A DNA stretch of 64,000 nt, from the NCBI RefSeq assembly GCF_014284175.1, contig NZ_JACOGA010000009.1:62001-126000 (forward strand), given 5' to 3'. A program made the translations under genes and the position numbers. Under the pieces are notes generated by a model, which was not told where the DNA came from, did not search any database, and saw nothing but the letters and a program-made list of their open reading frames with translations. Position 1 is the stretch's first letter; every line of letters begins with the position of its first letter. This DNA comes from Affinundibacterium flavidum. Lineage in GTDB: Bacteria; Pseudomonadota; Gammaproteobacteria; Burkholderiales; Burkholderiaceae_D. Positions 1 to 9,519 of the stretch are shown piece by piece.

Positions 1-2489
1 CTAGTTTCTGCCATTTGCATCAATTCCCGCAGGGCTAACACGCGACCATCATCAAGCGTCACTTCACCGCCAGCGATAAACCATTCGCCTTGTTTTTTGA
101 TGCTCAGGCGCAGATTGCCTAGCGAGCGTTGACCGTTTAAGCGGAAGCGTTCACCTTCGGGCCAGACTAGTTGTAATTGTTGTTCCGGAATGGCTTTGAG
201 TTGGCTGAGTAATTCCAGACATTGCTGTGGATCTTGCCATTGCCATTCATGATTATTTTCTTCGGCTTCGGTGAAGGCGGGACAATTCTTGATCAGTGTT
301 TGCAGATCTCGCTCTTCCTGCGCCAGATCGCGACTAGCTTGTACGGTTTTGCCTTCATGTTCACCTAAGACATTGCTTGCGCCTTTGCCGGGGGTGAACC
401 AGCCACCTGTACTGCCCTTATTGATGTCTTGTACTTCACTCAGCGGGCGCACCAGTATTTGTAAACGCAGACCTTCTTTGAGCGGCAATAAATGCGCATA
501 CAAAGTAGTGTCGGCAGCCACTGTATGTATATGTTGTGCCAGTTCGGGTAGGTCAGAATGAATCGACAGATGCGGTGCGATGGCGGCGATTACATCCACC
601 AATTGCGCCTTGGCGGCACTCGGTACAGTCAAACCAGAGCCGAGTATGCCGGCGATTTGTTTGATCTCGGGGCTGGAGTTGTAAATTGCCAAACGGGTCG
701 GCGTTTCTTTGCGCACGACGTAGGCTTGCTGAGCGGTGATTGCGGGTTCTAATTGCAGACTGATATGTGCATTCGCTTCTTTTAAGAACAGCGCCAGTTC
801 TCCTTGCACGATGTCGATACGTACATCTGGCGCATCAGTCCAATACACCAGCGGATGATTGATCAATAGCGGTAAGGCTTTGTCTGTGTCGAGCTGATAT
901 TCAACATTGCCGTAATACGAATCGACACCACGTCGCAGGCAGGCCGCTATTTGTTTGTCTTGTTCGCTCAGATACGGCAGGCTGTCTTGTTCTTGCGCTA
1001 GACGTTTTAGCGCAATCGGGCGGCCTTTGCTCCAGACTCCTTTCGCACTCAGTTTTTGCTCGCGGGGTTCTAGTCCCACTTCATCGCGCAGCGAATTTAA
1101 TAGCCACACCAAGCGCTGTTCGCTGGCCGATTTGGTCGCGTCTTTGTCGGCACTCAAATTGAGTTGACTGAGCGCAGTTAAGGCGCGTTGCCAGGATTCT
1201 TCACGTTGCACGACTTGATATAAAGGTGTGCTCTGATGTTGCTCATGCCAGGCGGGTAATTGTGCTGTATTTGCGTAGTGCTTGCTGAGCAGTGCATCCG
1301 TCTCGGCGGCTAACCAGTGATAACCATGTTGTTGATATTGGCTGAGTGCTGCGCGCAAACGCTGATGTGCATCTTCACGCACAGGTTCGCTTTCCCAGTA
1401 GAGTGCCAAGCCTTCAAATAGGGTTTCTACACTCAGTTCGCGCTGCAATACATAACGCTTGGCGATCAGCGGCACGCCTTTGACCAAATGATTGACCAGC
1501 GCTTCCAGTAGGTAATAGCAAAAGGCATCGTTTTGCTTGATGCTGTCATCTACATGCTCTTTGAGTTTTTGACGATTTAATGGATTGTCTACCGCAAACA
1601 GACATGCGGTGTAGAGCAAGCCTAGTACATCGCCAAAATGGATTTTGCGTTTGCCGGTTTTTTTCTTTTGACCTTTGGCGATCTGTTCTATGTGCACTAA
1701 AGCGTTGCTGTAATCCGCATGGCGAATCGCCTGCGCAAAATCTAAGGTGGCACGATGTTCGTCCAAGCAGTGTGTTTCGAGTTGCGCTAGAAATTCAAAA
1801 TCAGCGCGTAGTAAGGCTTGCCAGATCAATTGCTCAATAATGAAGTGCAAACCTTCGCCCAATTGCTCCAAGTGGGATTGCACGTAGTGATAAGCCTTGC
1901 GACAGTCACTCGCCAGCCAGTTCGCTTGATAAAACAAATCGGATAGCAAGACACCTTTTGCTACATCGGAGAAATGCTCGAAAATTAGAATACCGTGATC
2001 GGTTTCAAATAAGAGTTCGGCCAGATTCTTTTTATCGCCGGTGCGTGCTTCAAAAAATTCGTGACGCCAATAACCTATGCCTTCGATCTCATTAATCAGA
2101 CATGAATAAAATAATTCGCGTCGGCAGAATGCCGCATTCTGGACTTTCCAATGTTTGTATTCTTCACGTTTGCTGAGTATCACCCGTATACTGCGTATCC
2201 AATGACCGATGTCGTCATGTTCCAGCAAATGTCGTATCAAGGGCATTTGTAAGCCCTCTGCCAAGGTATAACCTTTGCCACTGACAGGGACGACCAATTG
2301 CTTCTCATTGAGCACAGTCAATTGATCACGTACCGCGATTACACCCGGAACTTCGCCCGCCTTGCCGAACGATACGCGCAGCTGCAATAAGAGTTCCAGC
2401 ATCACATTTTGACTCAGTGGTGCATCAAGCAGCGCCAAGGCGTAAAGAAACGGGAATTCTTGCGCTTCCAGGTGATCGAACTGTTGCAT
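1..2489 (-). CDS. SNF2-type DEAD/DEAH helicase, N-terminal part (cut by left edge)
   Basis: A reading frame on the minus strand starts at the ATG at 2489 (MQQFDHLEAQEFPFLYALAL) and stays open for about 829 codons to the left edge, so the C-terminus is missing. It is rich in Leu, Gln and Glu and looks like the long helical N-terminal region that precedes the ATPase in large bacterial SNF2/HepA-type proteins. The last visible part, with residues like GEWFIAGGEVTLDDGRVLAL, resembles the stretch just upstream of the helicase core in that family. Helicase motifs themselves are outside the window, so the assignment rests on the N-terminal layout only. The presumed role is ATP-dependent DNA or nucleoprotein remodelling in the cytoplasm. 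All short plus-strand frames in 271-1840 are shadows of it. Confidence 0.62.
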   Translation of the reverse strand, partial: MQQFDHLEAQEFPFLYALALLDAPLSQNVMLELLLQLRVSFGKAGEVPGVIAVRDQLTVLNEKQLVVPVSGKGYTLAEGLQMPLIRHLLEHDDIGHWIRSIRVILSKREEYKHWKVQNAAFCRRELFYSCLINEIEGIGYWRHEFFEARTGDKKNLAELLFETDHGILIFEHFSDVAKGVLLSDLFYQANWLASDCRKAYHYVQSHLEQLGEGLHFIIEQLIWQALLRADFEFLAQLETHCLDEHRATLDFAQAIRHADYSNALVHIEQIAKGQKKKTGKRKIHFGDVLGLLYTACLFAVDNPLNRQKLKEHVDDSIKQNDAFCYYLLEALVNHLVKGVPLIAKRYVLQRELSVETLFEGLALYWESEPVREDAHQRLRAALSQYQQHGYHWLAAETDALLSKHYANTAQLPAWHEQHQSTPLYQVVQREESWQRALTALSQLNLSADKDATKSASEQRLVWLLNSLRDEVGLEPREQKLSAKGVWSKGRPIALKRLAQEQDSLPYLSEQDKQIAACLRRGVDSYYGNVEYQLDTDKALPLLINHPLVYWTDAPDVRIDIVQGELALFLKEANAHISLQLEPAITAQQAYVVRKETPTRLAIYNSSPEIKQIAGILGSGLTVPSAAKAQLVDVIAAIAPHLSIHSDLPELAQHIHTVAADTTLYAHLLPLKEGLRLQILVRPLSEVQDINKGSTGGWFTPGKGASNVLGEHEGKTVQASRDLAQEERDLQTLIKNCPAFTEAEENNHEWQWQDPQQCLELLSQLKAIPEQQLQLVWPEGERFRLNGQRSLGNLRLSIKKQGEWFIAGGEVTLDDGRVLALRELMQMAET

Positions 2490-2632
2490 GGAGGGAGATG
2501 AGGGTGACAGAGTAAGTAGCGATTTTACCTGATCTGTGCATGGCAGGTGACGTGGCAAAACGACTTCTGGAGAAATCCCTGGTTTTTTATGTTCTGCGGG
2601 TGAATTTGACTAGTGTGGATTTGAAAAAGCAG

Positions 2633-2664
2633 AAAAAACGCGCTGTGAGGAACAGCGCGTTTTT
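2633..2664 (-). terminator. Rho-independent terminator after the M43 protease
   Basis: A perfect 13-bp stem (AAAAACGCGCTGT at 2634-2646, ACAGCGCGTTTTT at 2652-2664) with a 5-nt loop lies just past the protease stop. Read on the minus strand it ends in a run of six T. It could work in both directions, but only the protease is transcribed into it. Confidence 0.8.
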
Positions 2665-2692
2665 GATGTCAATACGAGGTGATGAGTAAGTC

Positions 2693-3964
2693 TTATTGCA
2701 CTACCGCCTTAATCGTCACACCCGAAGTTGCTACTCCATAAGAATCGACCATGATGTAATAGGTGCCAGCTGCTGGACTGGTGACGGCAACGTTCTCGGT
2801 GTTGGTATTTGACCATGAGCGACGGTCATACACAGTGCGTGATGGTGCAGAACCTAACTTCAGATACAGATCGGCATCGCCAGTGGCACCACTACCAGGG
2901 GATAAAGTCACGGTTAGGCTAGATTTACCCGCTGGTAAAACGATTTGATACAGCTTGTTGCCATCGACACTGATCGCAGGCACTGTTTGCGCAACGCCTG
3001 ATACCAAAGTGACAGCCGGACTTGGTGTTGTCGAGCCGCTGTTGACACCAGTATCGATCAGATTTTGCGCGCTCCACAATTTATTGCGACCCCATGTAGC
3101 ACTAGCCAAAGTATTACTCACCATCGTGATCTGGCCATTGGTGAACATGGTTTGATAGCGCCCATAATCCATCACGTTTTCGACGTTCGTGTAATGCGAT
3201 GTGCCGCAGCCAGACATACCTGCTGGTGTGTAATGCGTGGTGCTGGTTTTGGTACCGTCTTCGTACAGGCCATCGGTGATTACCGTGTCGGAGATACCAT
3301 CATCGCCACAGCTGTCACCAGGATTATTACTGTCGCCGAAAGTGTGTTTGAGATTCATGCTGTGGCCGATTTCATGTGCCATTACACCTTCATATTTCGC
3401 CCACAGTGGTTGCTGTGCTGTGCTACCTACGCCGCCCACTGCTTTGTAGTGCAAGAGCACAGCATTGTAGCTATTGTCATTGGCTTTGCTGGAGGGAAGA
3501 TACGCCACACCAGTGACAGAGCTGCCACTAAAGACCGATTCCAGTACATAAATATTCAGATACTTATTGCTGTCCCAATTGTAATTCGCGGTCAGGCTAG
3601 GAATCGTGTTGCCCGCGTTGGTGGCGTAATTAGAATTGATGATGTAATCAATTCCTGTTGTTGCTGCGCCTGTAGGCGTTTTTTTTGCGAGTTTAAATTC
3701 TATGCTGCCGTGACCTTGCAGAGAGCCAAAACCATCTAAAGTACCTGCCGTTAAAGTGCCTTGAAATAAACTATTAGTGCGGGCAAGTGCAGCCTCTATC
3801 CTTGTTTGTGTCATTGAACTGATGACGGTATTGTTTGATGATGCGATTACGTGAACGACGACCGGAATGGTATAAGTTTTTGTGGTCTGTGCTTGTGCTG
3901 CACTGCCGAACAGTGTTGCCATACTCGCCAGTGCGAGCGCTTGATAAAGTTTGCCTGATTTCAT
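2693..3964 (-). CDS. Secreted M43-type (pappalysin-like) zinc metalloprotease with PPC domain
   Basis: The ATG at 3964 is chosen because GGGGGAAG stands directly upstream; a longer frame from 4009 lacks this and would bury the signal peptide. The N-terminus (MKSGKLYQALALASMATLFG) is a Sec signal ending at AQA. The zinc site is HEIGHSMNLKH at about residues 197-207, followed by a Met-turn-like NVMDYG. The usual Gly of HExxHxxGxxH is Asn here. The C-terminal about 90 residues (DADLYLKLG, GTYYIMVDSYG) are a bacterial pre-peptidase C-terminal beta-sandwich, usually a secretion or binding module that may be removed. It is probably an exported protease acting outside the cell, single-gene unit with its own terminator and a dyad-rich upstream region. 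The substrate is unknown. Confidence 0.88.
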   Translation of the reverse strand: MKSGKLYQALALASMATLFGSAAQAQTTKTYTIPVVVHVIASSNNTVISSMTQTRIEAALARTNSLFQGTLTAGTLDGFGSLQGHGSIEFKLAKKTPTGAATTGIDYIINSNYATNAGNTIPSLTANYNWDSNKYLNIYVLESVFSGSSVTGVAYLPSSKANDNSYNAVLLHYKAVGGVGSTAQQPLWAKYEGVMAHEIGHSMNLKHTFGDSNNPGDSCGDDGISDTVITDGLYEDGTKTSTTHYTPAGMSGCGTSHYTNVENVMDYGRYQTMFTNGQITMVSNTLASATWGRNKLWSAQNLIDTGVNSGSTTPSPAVTLVSGVAQTVPAISVDGNKLYQIVLPAGKSSLTVTLSPGSGATGDADLYLKLGSAPSRTVYDRRSWSNTNTENVAVTSPAAGTYYIMVDSYGVATSGVTIKAVVQ

Positions 3965-4079
3965 TTGCTTCCCCCAAGTTTTGATGTAGCCTGATGTGGA
4001 TCGACACATGGCGTGCCTGTTCTATCCACTCTGTTTTGAACACTCTTAACACATGTTGTTATTGCATTTGTGACGCGAA

Positions 4080-4108
4080 GAGAATTGTTACTGATAGCAA
4101 CAATTCTC
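4080..4108. promoter_or_regulatory. 10-bp perfect dyad upstream of the protease gene
   Basis: GAGAATTGTT at 4080-4089 is repeated inverted as AACAATTCTC at 4099-4108, with a 9-nt spacer. It sits about 115-145 bp upstream of the protease start and far from any coding frame, so an operator is the simplest reading. There is no T-run that would make it a terminator. Confidence 0.4.
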
Positions 4109-4175
4109 AAGCACAGATGGGTGATCAGAAATGCCGTCGCGTAAGACATTAAATATCGGCAGGGTTTTTAAGAGA

Positions 4176-4193
4176 ATCCGACAAATGTCGGAT
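4176..4193. promoter_or_regulatory. 18-bp perfect palindrome between protease and propeller kinase
   Basis: ATCCGACA and TGTCGGAT are separated by AA, a compact perfect dyad typical of a homodimeric regulator site. It lies in the divergent gap between the protease (start 3964) and the kinase (start 4492). Apart from this dyad and the one at 4080, nothing recognisable is seen in the 3965-4491 gap; short frames there have no family features. Confidence 0.42.
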
Positions 4194-4491
4194 CATGTTG
4201 AAATAGCGCTCAGAGATAAGCGTTGCACCCAGTAAAACCGTAAAAATTAATTAATGAAAGATGTAAAGGCGACATGCAAAAACAGCATGAAATTATTGGT
4301 TGAAATGAGACAGGCACGCGCCAAATACACGCTATCGCAGTAAGCTGTGTTGGACTATGCCATCTGACGGCTATGTTGTGCGAATGCAGGCTTGGTAATA
4401 TCGGCAAGATTTTTTGCTTAGTCTGCTTTTTCATGCAGAACCAGAACAGGCGGTGGCAGTTCGGGATAAATGACTGTGTAGAGGAACTCTC

Positions 4492-7400
4492 TTGCGCTTC
4501 AAAACTAAATTAAGAATTCAGTTGAAAATTCAGCTCAAAATCCAACGAACTCTCCTGCTCTTACTGTGCGGCTTCGTCTATGGATTAACTAGTGGCTATG
4601 CAACTGCGGCTATACCTGAGCGCACGTCCACGCAAGCAATACAAACCAGTCTTATCTTCGAATCTAGCCTGCAACAAAACAAAACCGCGATCCCCACGGT
4701 GACTTCCATTACGCAAGACCAGCGCGGCTTCATCTGGCTGGGCACCATCAATGGCTTGGTGCGATTTGATGGCTATGCTTATAAGACTTACCGCACTGGT
4801 GATACCGGGAAAAATGGTTTGATGAATGATTGGGTCAGTGCGGTACACGTCGATGCGCAACAGCGTTTGTGGTTGGGGACGAAAGCGGGAATACAAGGCT
4901 TTGATTTACAAAGTGAGCGCTTTACGAATTACGCTCCACCGTCAAGCAAACTGAATCCCACAGGGCAATTTAGCATAGGACAAATCATCAGCGATCAACG
5001 CGATAATTTGTGGATCACTTCTTACTCTGGTTTGTTGTACTTCGATACCGCGCTCGGAAAATTTACTTTGTTCCAGCATCGCAGCGATGACCCGAACAGT
5101 ATTTCTAGTGATCGCGTCTATGCTTTACTGCTCGATCAGAATGGCAATCTGTGGGTAGGCACCGATCATGGTTTAGATTTTTTGCCCAAGGGTAGTACGC
5201 AATTTGAACATTTAAAATTTTCAGATACCTTGACTGGCAGACCTGTGCAGAAGTCTCTCCTCGTATGGGCCTTAGGTTTGGATGCGAATAGCCGTTTATG
5301 GCTAGGCTTGCCAAACGGTCTGGCGTATTTTTCTGTAGACGAACAACAGAAGTCGTATGCTGAACTGCGTATCAGCTTGCAGCGCTTAAGTAGGCAAGAG
5401 ATTCGTTTAGAGTCTGATGCGGTAATGAAAATACTTCCATCAAAAAATGGTGATCTCTGGGTCGCATCCAGAAATAGTGGCTTGTTCCGTAAGAAGAAAA
5501 ACGAGTCCTATTTTTCAAACTATCAACGCAATGAAAGCGATTCTTACAGCCTGTGCGATAACGAGGTGTTTGCTTTGTTTGAAGACAGAAGTTCCGTGCT
5601 GTGGGTGGGCACTTGGAACGGCGGTGCTTGTCATACTGATTTAGCGAATTCAGGATTTCGTCGCATTGTCGAGAAACGTGAGGGCTTTACTGGGCTCAAT
5701 AGTCTCGGTGTACGTAGCTTGATTGAAGATCAAGATGGTGACTTGATCGCGGCAACGATCGATGGCTATCTCAATATTCTGAATAAAAAAACAGCACTGA
5801 TACAAGCGGTGCGCTACATCGATAATGCTGCAGATAAAAATCGCGTTCAAGCCATTGTCGCTGATCGCCAAGGTAAGCCCTGGTACATCTCCCCCGAGGG
5901 AATACGCTCTTACAACAAACAACAGCAGCGCTTCGATCCCTACCTCACTACTTTCACCCATTTACCAGTCCGACAGATATTTTGCGCGATGATCGATCGC
6001 GACGGTGACTTTTGGATCACGACTGAGTATGGCGTATTCGTCTACGCAACAGTGAGTCGACAATTTCAGCACTTGCGTCATCAGGCTGGTCAGCCTAATT
6101 CACTGGAAAATGATTTTGTGTACCCGATTGTGCAAGATCACGATGGCATTATTTGGATGGGAACACCGACCGGCCTGCAACGATACGATAAAGAAAAAAA
6201 AGCGTTTAGCTTTTATGCACACGATGCAAAAAATCCGCACAGCATCGTGAACGGCAATATTACGGCACTGTTCGTGGATCCAGATGGCAGCCTGTGGATA
6301 GGCAGTAATTATCATTTGAGCCGTCTGCGTTTTGATAATAAAGGACAGGCGAATTTCAAGGCCTACACAACGATTGCGCTGGTCGACGCGATTTTGGCGG
6401 GGAACGATGGAAAATTATGGATTAGTACCGACAGTGGCATCTCTAGTTTTGATAAAAATACAGAACGATTTTGGAATTATTTTGAGAATGACGGTATCAC
6501 TAAAGGTATTTTTCGTAGTGAAGTTAGTTTCGCCAGTAGAGATGGATCGCTGTATTTTGGTGGGCCGAATGGCATCACCCAACTTGATCCAAGCGCAATA
6601 CGCGGGAATCTGTTTCCCCCAGAAACTGCAATTACTGGCTTTCAATTTTTGAATCGTGCTGAAAACACGCCCTTAGCACCAGAATTGCAGGCACAACTAG
6701 ATCATTTGTCTGCCAAAGAAATGCGTCTCAACTATGATCTTTCTTCATTCACGATTGAATTTGCCGCTTTGCATTTTAGTCGCCCATCGGCGAATCAATT
6801 TTCTTATCGCTTGCAAGGATTCGACCAAGATTGGCGGACTACCGATGCCGCCAATCGTACGGCGACTTACACGAATTTGAATCCCGGGCTTTATGTTTTT
6901 CATTTGAAAGCCGCGAGCAAAGATCAGGTTTGGTCTGCCGATGAGGTGAAATTACAGATACGTATTTTGCCGCCATTCTGGCAATTGTGGTGGGTTAAAT
7001 GGCTGGTGATTATCGCCTCAGTTTATGTGGTGTGGCGCTTGCATTCGCTGCGCATTAATCAGTTATTGCAAAAGAAAAGAATGTTGGAGTTGGAAGTCGC
7101 AGCACGCACCCAGGTGATCTCACAACAGAACAAAGACAAGTCTAAGTTCATCGCCGACGCCGCGCATGATTTGCGACAACCTATGCAGGCGATAGGTAAT
7201 CTACTTGATGCTACCGCCAGTGCTTTAAAAGCCAGCGAGCATCAACGTGCCATTGACTTAGTTCAACTGGCGCTGAAAGCTACCCACATTATGCGATCTT
7301 CCTTTAATGCCATCCTTGAATTGTCGCGCTTAGAGACGGGTTTAGTATCGCCAAAATATGAGACCTTGGATATTCATAAACTATTGGAAGATATTGTCAG

Positions 7401-8283
7401 CACCTTGCAAAGCACCGCAGAAACCCACAATGTCGAAATTCGTCTGATTGCATCGCGTCAGAAAAAATTGTTTATTCATAGTGACAAAAATCTGGTGTTC
7501 AGAATCTTGACTAACCTCATTGCGAATGCGATTAAGTATAGTGACGATGCGAAGTTAAAAAAATATGTCGTGATCCGTTGTGTCAGTCGTAGCACGGATG
7601 TCGCGGTCTATGTGATCGATAACGGCATAGGAATTCCCGCCGCTGAGCAAGATAAGATTTTTAAAGCGTTTTTTCAGATTAATAATGCGGGAAAAGATAG
7701 AGATCGTGGCATGGGTTTGGGTTTATCTATCGTCGCGGCGATGCTGCAAATACTCAAGCAACACCATATGCATTTTCGTTCAGCGCTACATATCGGAACA
7801 CGATTTAGCTTGAGCTTTCCACGCGCAAGCGAAAACAATCAAGCTATGGCTGATATGCAAGAAGAACTAGCTTGCAGGCATCCCGACATCGCTGGCATTT
7901 TTATGGTGTATGTGGAAGACGACGCGCTGGTACGGGTTTCGACCGTGTCTTTGTTACGCGGTGAAGGCCTATTGTGCAGTGCCTTTGTATCGCATGCGGA
8001 AATGATGGCGGGTATCGCTGATTTTGAGCGGATTCCCGATATGGTGTTGACCGATCATGTACTCGCGGATCAGCATAATTCGGCAGATGTGATCACCGAT
8101 ATCCGAGCTTTTTTTGAAGTCAGAATTCCAGCGATTATTTTGACAGGGGAAACTTTGGAAATAGCGCCAACATCGCAGGCGCTTGCCGATATTATTTTGC
8201 ATAAACCTGTGTCCGCTTATGAGCTACTTCAGGCCATAGAATCCTTGCGTCCCAAAATGATTTCGAATAGTCAAACTGAGTGA
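4492..8283 (+). CDS. Two-component propeller hybrid sensor histidine kinase (propeller - Y_Y_Y - TM - HK - REC)
   Basis: TTG start at 4492 with GAGGA seven bases upstream. A signal peptide (LLLLLCGFVYG) is followed by many propeller repeats with the typical GxLWxGT and DxxGxLWI patterns (residues about 60-720), a Y_Y_Y immunoglobulin-like domain (about 750-815), a membrane segment (about 833-853), a HisKA domain with His892 in AHDLRQP, an ATPase domain (N box NLIANAIKYS, DNGIGIP, GMGLGLS) and a C-terminal receiver (about 1139-1255) with acceptor Asp1188 in LTDHV and Lys in LHKPVS. The periplasmic propeller presumably senses a ligand and drives a His-Asp relay. The partner is probably the response regulator 53 bp downstream. 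The ligand is unknown. The N-terminus carries a short repeat, LKIQ-LKIQ. Confidence 0.92.
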   Translation: MRFKTKLRIQLKIQLKIQRTLLLLLCGFVYGLTSGYATAAIPERTSTQAIQTSLIFESSLQQNKTAIPTVTSITQDQRGFIWLGTINGLVRFDGYAYKTYRTGDTGKNGLMNDWVSAVHVDAQQRLWLGTKAGIQGFDLQSERFTNYAPPSSKLNPTGQFSIGQIISDQRDNLWITSYSGLLYFDTALGKFTLFQHRSDDPNSISSDRVYALLLDQNGNLWVGTDHGLDFLPKGSTQFEHLKFSDTLTGRPVQKSLLVWALGLDANSRLWLGLPNGLAYFSVDEQQKSYAELRISLQRLSRQEIRLESDAVMKILPSKNGDLWVASRNSGLFRKKKNESYFSNYQRNESDSYSLCDNEVFALFEDRSSVLWVGTWNGGACHTDLANSGFRRIVEKREGFTGLNSLGVRSLIEDQDGDLIAATIDGYLNILNKKTALIQAVRYIDNAADKNRVQAIVADRQGKPWYISPEGIRSYNKQQQRFDPYLTTFTHLPVRQIFCAMIDRDGDFWITTEYGVFVYATVSRQFQHLRHQAGQPNSLENDFVYPIVQDHDGIIWMGTPTGLQRYDKEKKAFSFYAHDAKNPHSIVNGNITALFVDPDGSLWIGSNYHLSRLRFDNKGQANFKAYTTIALVDAILAGNDGKLWISTDSGISSFDKNTERFWNYFENDGITKGIFRSEVSFASRDGSLYFGGPNGITQLDPSAIRGNLFPPETAITGFQFLNRAENTPLAPELQAQLDHLSAKEMRLNYDLSSFTIEFAALHFSRPSANQFSYRLQGFDQDWRTTDAANRTATYTNLNPGLYVFHLKAASKDQVWSADEVKLQIRILPPFWQLWWVKWLVIIASVYVVWRLHSLRINQLLQKKRMLELEVAARTQVISQQNKDKSKFIADAAHDLRQPMQAIGNLLDATASALKASEHQRAIDLVQLALKATHIMRSSFNAILELSRLETGLVSPKYETLDIHKLLEDIVSTLQSTAETHNVEIRLIASRQKKLFIHSDKNLVFRILTNLIANAIKYSDDAKLKKYVVIRCVSRSTDVAVYVIDNGIGIPAAEQDKIFKAFFQINNAGKDRDRGMGLGLSIVAAMLQILKQHHMHFRSALHIGTRFSLSFPRASENNQAMADMQEELACRHPDIAGIFMVYVEDDALVRVSTVSLLRGEGLLCSAFVSHAEMMAGIADFERIPDMVLTDHVLADQHNSADVITDIRAFFEVRIPAIILTGETLEIAPTSQALADIILHKPVSAYELLQAIESLRPKMISNSQTE

Positions 8284-8319
8284 AGTGAATGAGTGAAGTG
8301 AATAAATGAAGTGAAAGAA
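8281..8319 (+). repeat. Short imperfect tandem repeats in the kinase-regulator junction
   Basis: Three units of about 12 nt beginning TGAAGTGAA follow each other from the kinase stop codon to the start region of the response regulator. They create repeated stop and start trinucleotides in the spacer. Confidence 0.6.
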
Positions 8320-8336
8320 ATGAAAGCGCACGTGAC

Positions 8337-9005
8337 ATGAAAAGAATTTTATTACTAGAAGATCAGGGCTTGGTCAGAGCAGGTATGCGTGAGTTGATTG
8401 CACTCGCAGAGCCAGATGCGGAAATCATTGCGATTGCCGATTATGATGAGGCACAAACCTTGTTGTCACAGCAGCGTTTTGATTTTGCGTTTTTAGACAT
8501 TAACTTGAAATCAGAAAAAAATGGTTGTGATTTACTGCGATTTATACGCACGAATGAGATCCCTGTCAGGGCCATTATGCTGTCGGGATATACCGATAAA
8601 GAACTGATACTCGAATGTTTACAGTTAGGCGCGATGGGGTTTATTTCTAAGGACTTTGAAGACGAACAAATTTTCAAAAATGTGCTCAACACGCTTTTTG
8701 ATGGCGGTGTATTTGTGCCGCTGATTAAAGAGGGGGAACAGATAGAAGTGCAACAAAGAATGAGTATCACGCCCGCTATTTTGCCAGAGTCACTGGGCAT
8801 CCGCGGTCGTACCTTAGAGGTGCTAACGTATTTGTGTGAAGGCCATCCTAACAAAACAATCGCCAGAAAAATGCAGGTCGAAGAAGGCACGATACGTAAA
8901 GATTATGTGCCACGTTTATTTCGAATATTTAAGGTCACACGAAGAACGGAATTGTTGATTGAAGTTTCTAGATTGGGGCTGAGATTGCCGGGGCTTTCTA
9001 AGTGA
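8337..9005 (+). CDS. Response regulator, NarL/LuxR-like output
   Basis: 222 residues. An N-terminal receiver carries acidic Glu8-Asp9, phosphoacceptor Asp54 (FLDIN), a switch Ser in LSGY and the conserved Lys in ISKDF. The C-terminal 65 residues (RTLEVLTYLCEGHPNKTIAR, then EEGTIRKDY) form a LuxR-type helix-turn-helix, somewhat diverged: the usual hydrophobic start of the recognition helix is kept but VKxHL is replaced by IRKDYV. It lies 53 bp after the propeller kinase on the same strand, so it is the likely final DNA-binding partner of that phosphorelay. Its targets are not evident. A repeat element follows at 9104. Confidence 0.9.
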   Translation: MKRILLLEDQGLVRAGMRELIALAEPDAEIIAIADYDEAQTLLSQQRFDFAFLDINLKSEKNGCDLLRFIRTNEIPVRAIMLSGYTDKELILECLQLGAMGFISKDFEDEQIFKNVLNTLFDGGVFVPLIKEGEQIEVQQRMSITPAILPESLGIRGRTLEVLTYLCEGHPNKTIARKMQVEEGTIRKDYVPRLFRIFKVTRRTELLIEVSRLGLRLPGLSK

Positions 9006-9103
9006 AAATAGGGTAGGCGCGCCAAATTTCGTTCAGTTCAGATCAAAAAATCGAGGTGTCATTCTTGCGTATGCAGGGATTCAGCGTCTTTAGGCATTTA
9101 CAC

Positions 9104-9430
9104 CACTGGATTCCGGCCTTCGTGTACTACTGTCAGGAATAAAAATGGTATTCGTCGAAGAAGAGCATACCTATTGATTGTTGCGCTGAATTTGTAAAAT
9201 TTGAATTGAAATTTCAGTGAGGAATCCGAAGGTTAAATAAGTGGAAAATTCCCTCCCCTTCAAGGGGAGGGCTAGGGTGGGGATGGGTTTTCGTAGATAA
9301 AGTCTCACCGTTGATCGACCGGAACCCATCCCCATCCCAACCTTCCCCTTGAAGGGGAAGGGGCTGCAGAACATTGCCCGAAGAATTAAGAAAAAAATTC
9401 GGACAGTAGTGCATCGTCGCGCGAATGACG
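9104..9430. repeat. Composite REP element, copy 1 (nested inverted repeats)
   Basis: Two nested inverted repeats fill most of the 9006-9519 gap. The outer arms (9104-9140 and 9397-9430) are inverted relatives around ACAGTAGT and resemble the widespread CATTCCCGC...GCGGGAATCCA type REP. The inner arms (9251-9290 and 9323-9363) contain CCCTCCCCTTCAAGGGGAGG and its mirror, plus GGTGGGGATGGGTTT and its complement. The whole arrangement recurs at 33232-33570. Small frames on both strands here come from the repeats and are not genes. Confidence 0.85.
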
Positions 9431-9519
9431 AGACATAAGACAAGTGCTTGACCGAACGGAATTAAGACGGCGCGGCGCCTTTCAATCGTCTCACATATTC
9501 AATCACAAGTCAGCCCACC

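Noticed and set aside
271..1840. Several plus-strand frames of 64-96 codons at the left edge
   Set aside because: They lie antisense to one continuous minus-strand reading frame (1-2489), have no ribosome sites and no family features.
9171..9443. Two overlapping minus-strand frames of 66 and 90 codons
   Set aside because: They are translations of the composite REP element; similar meaningless frames occur at its other copies.
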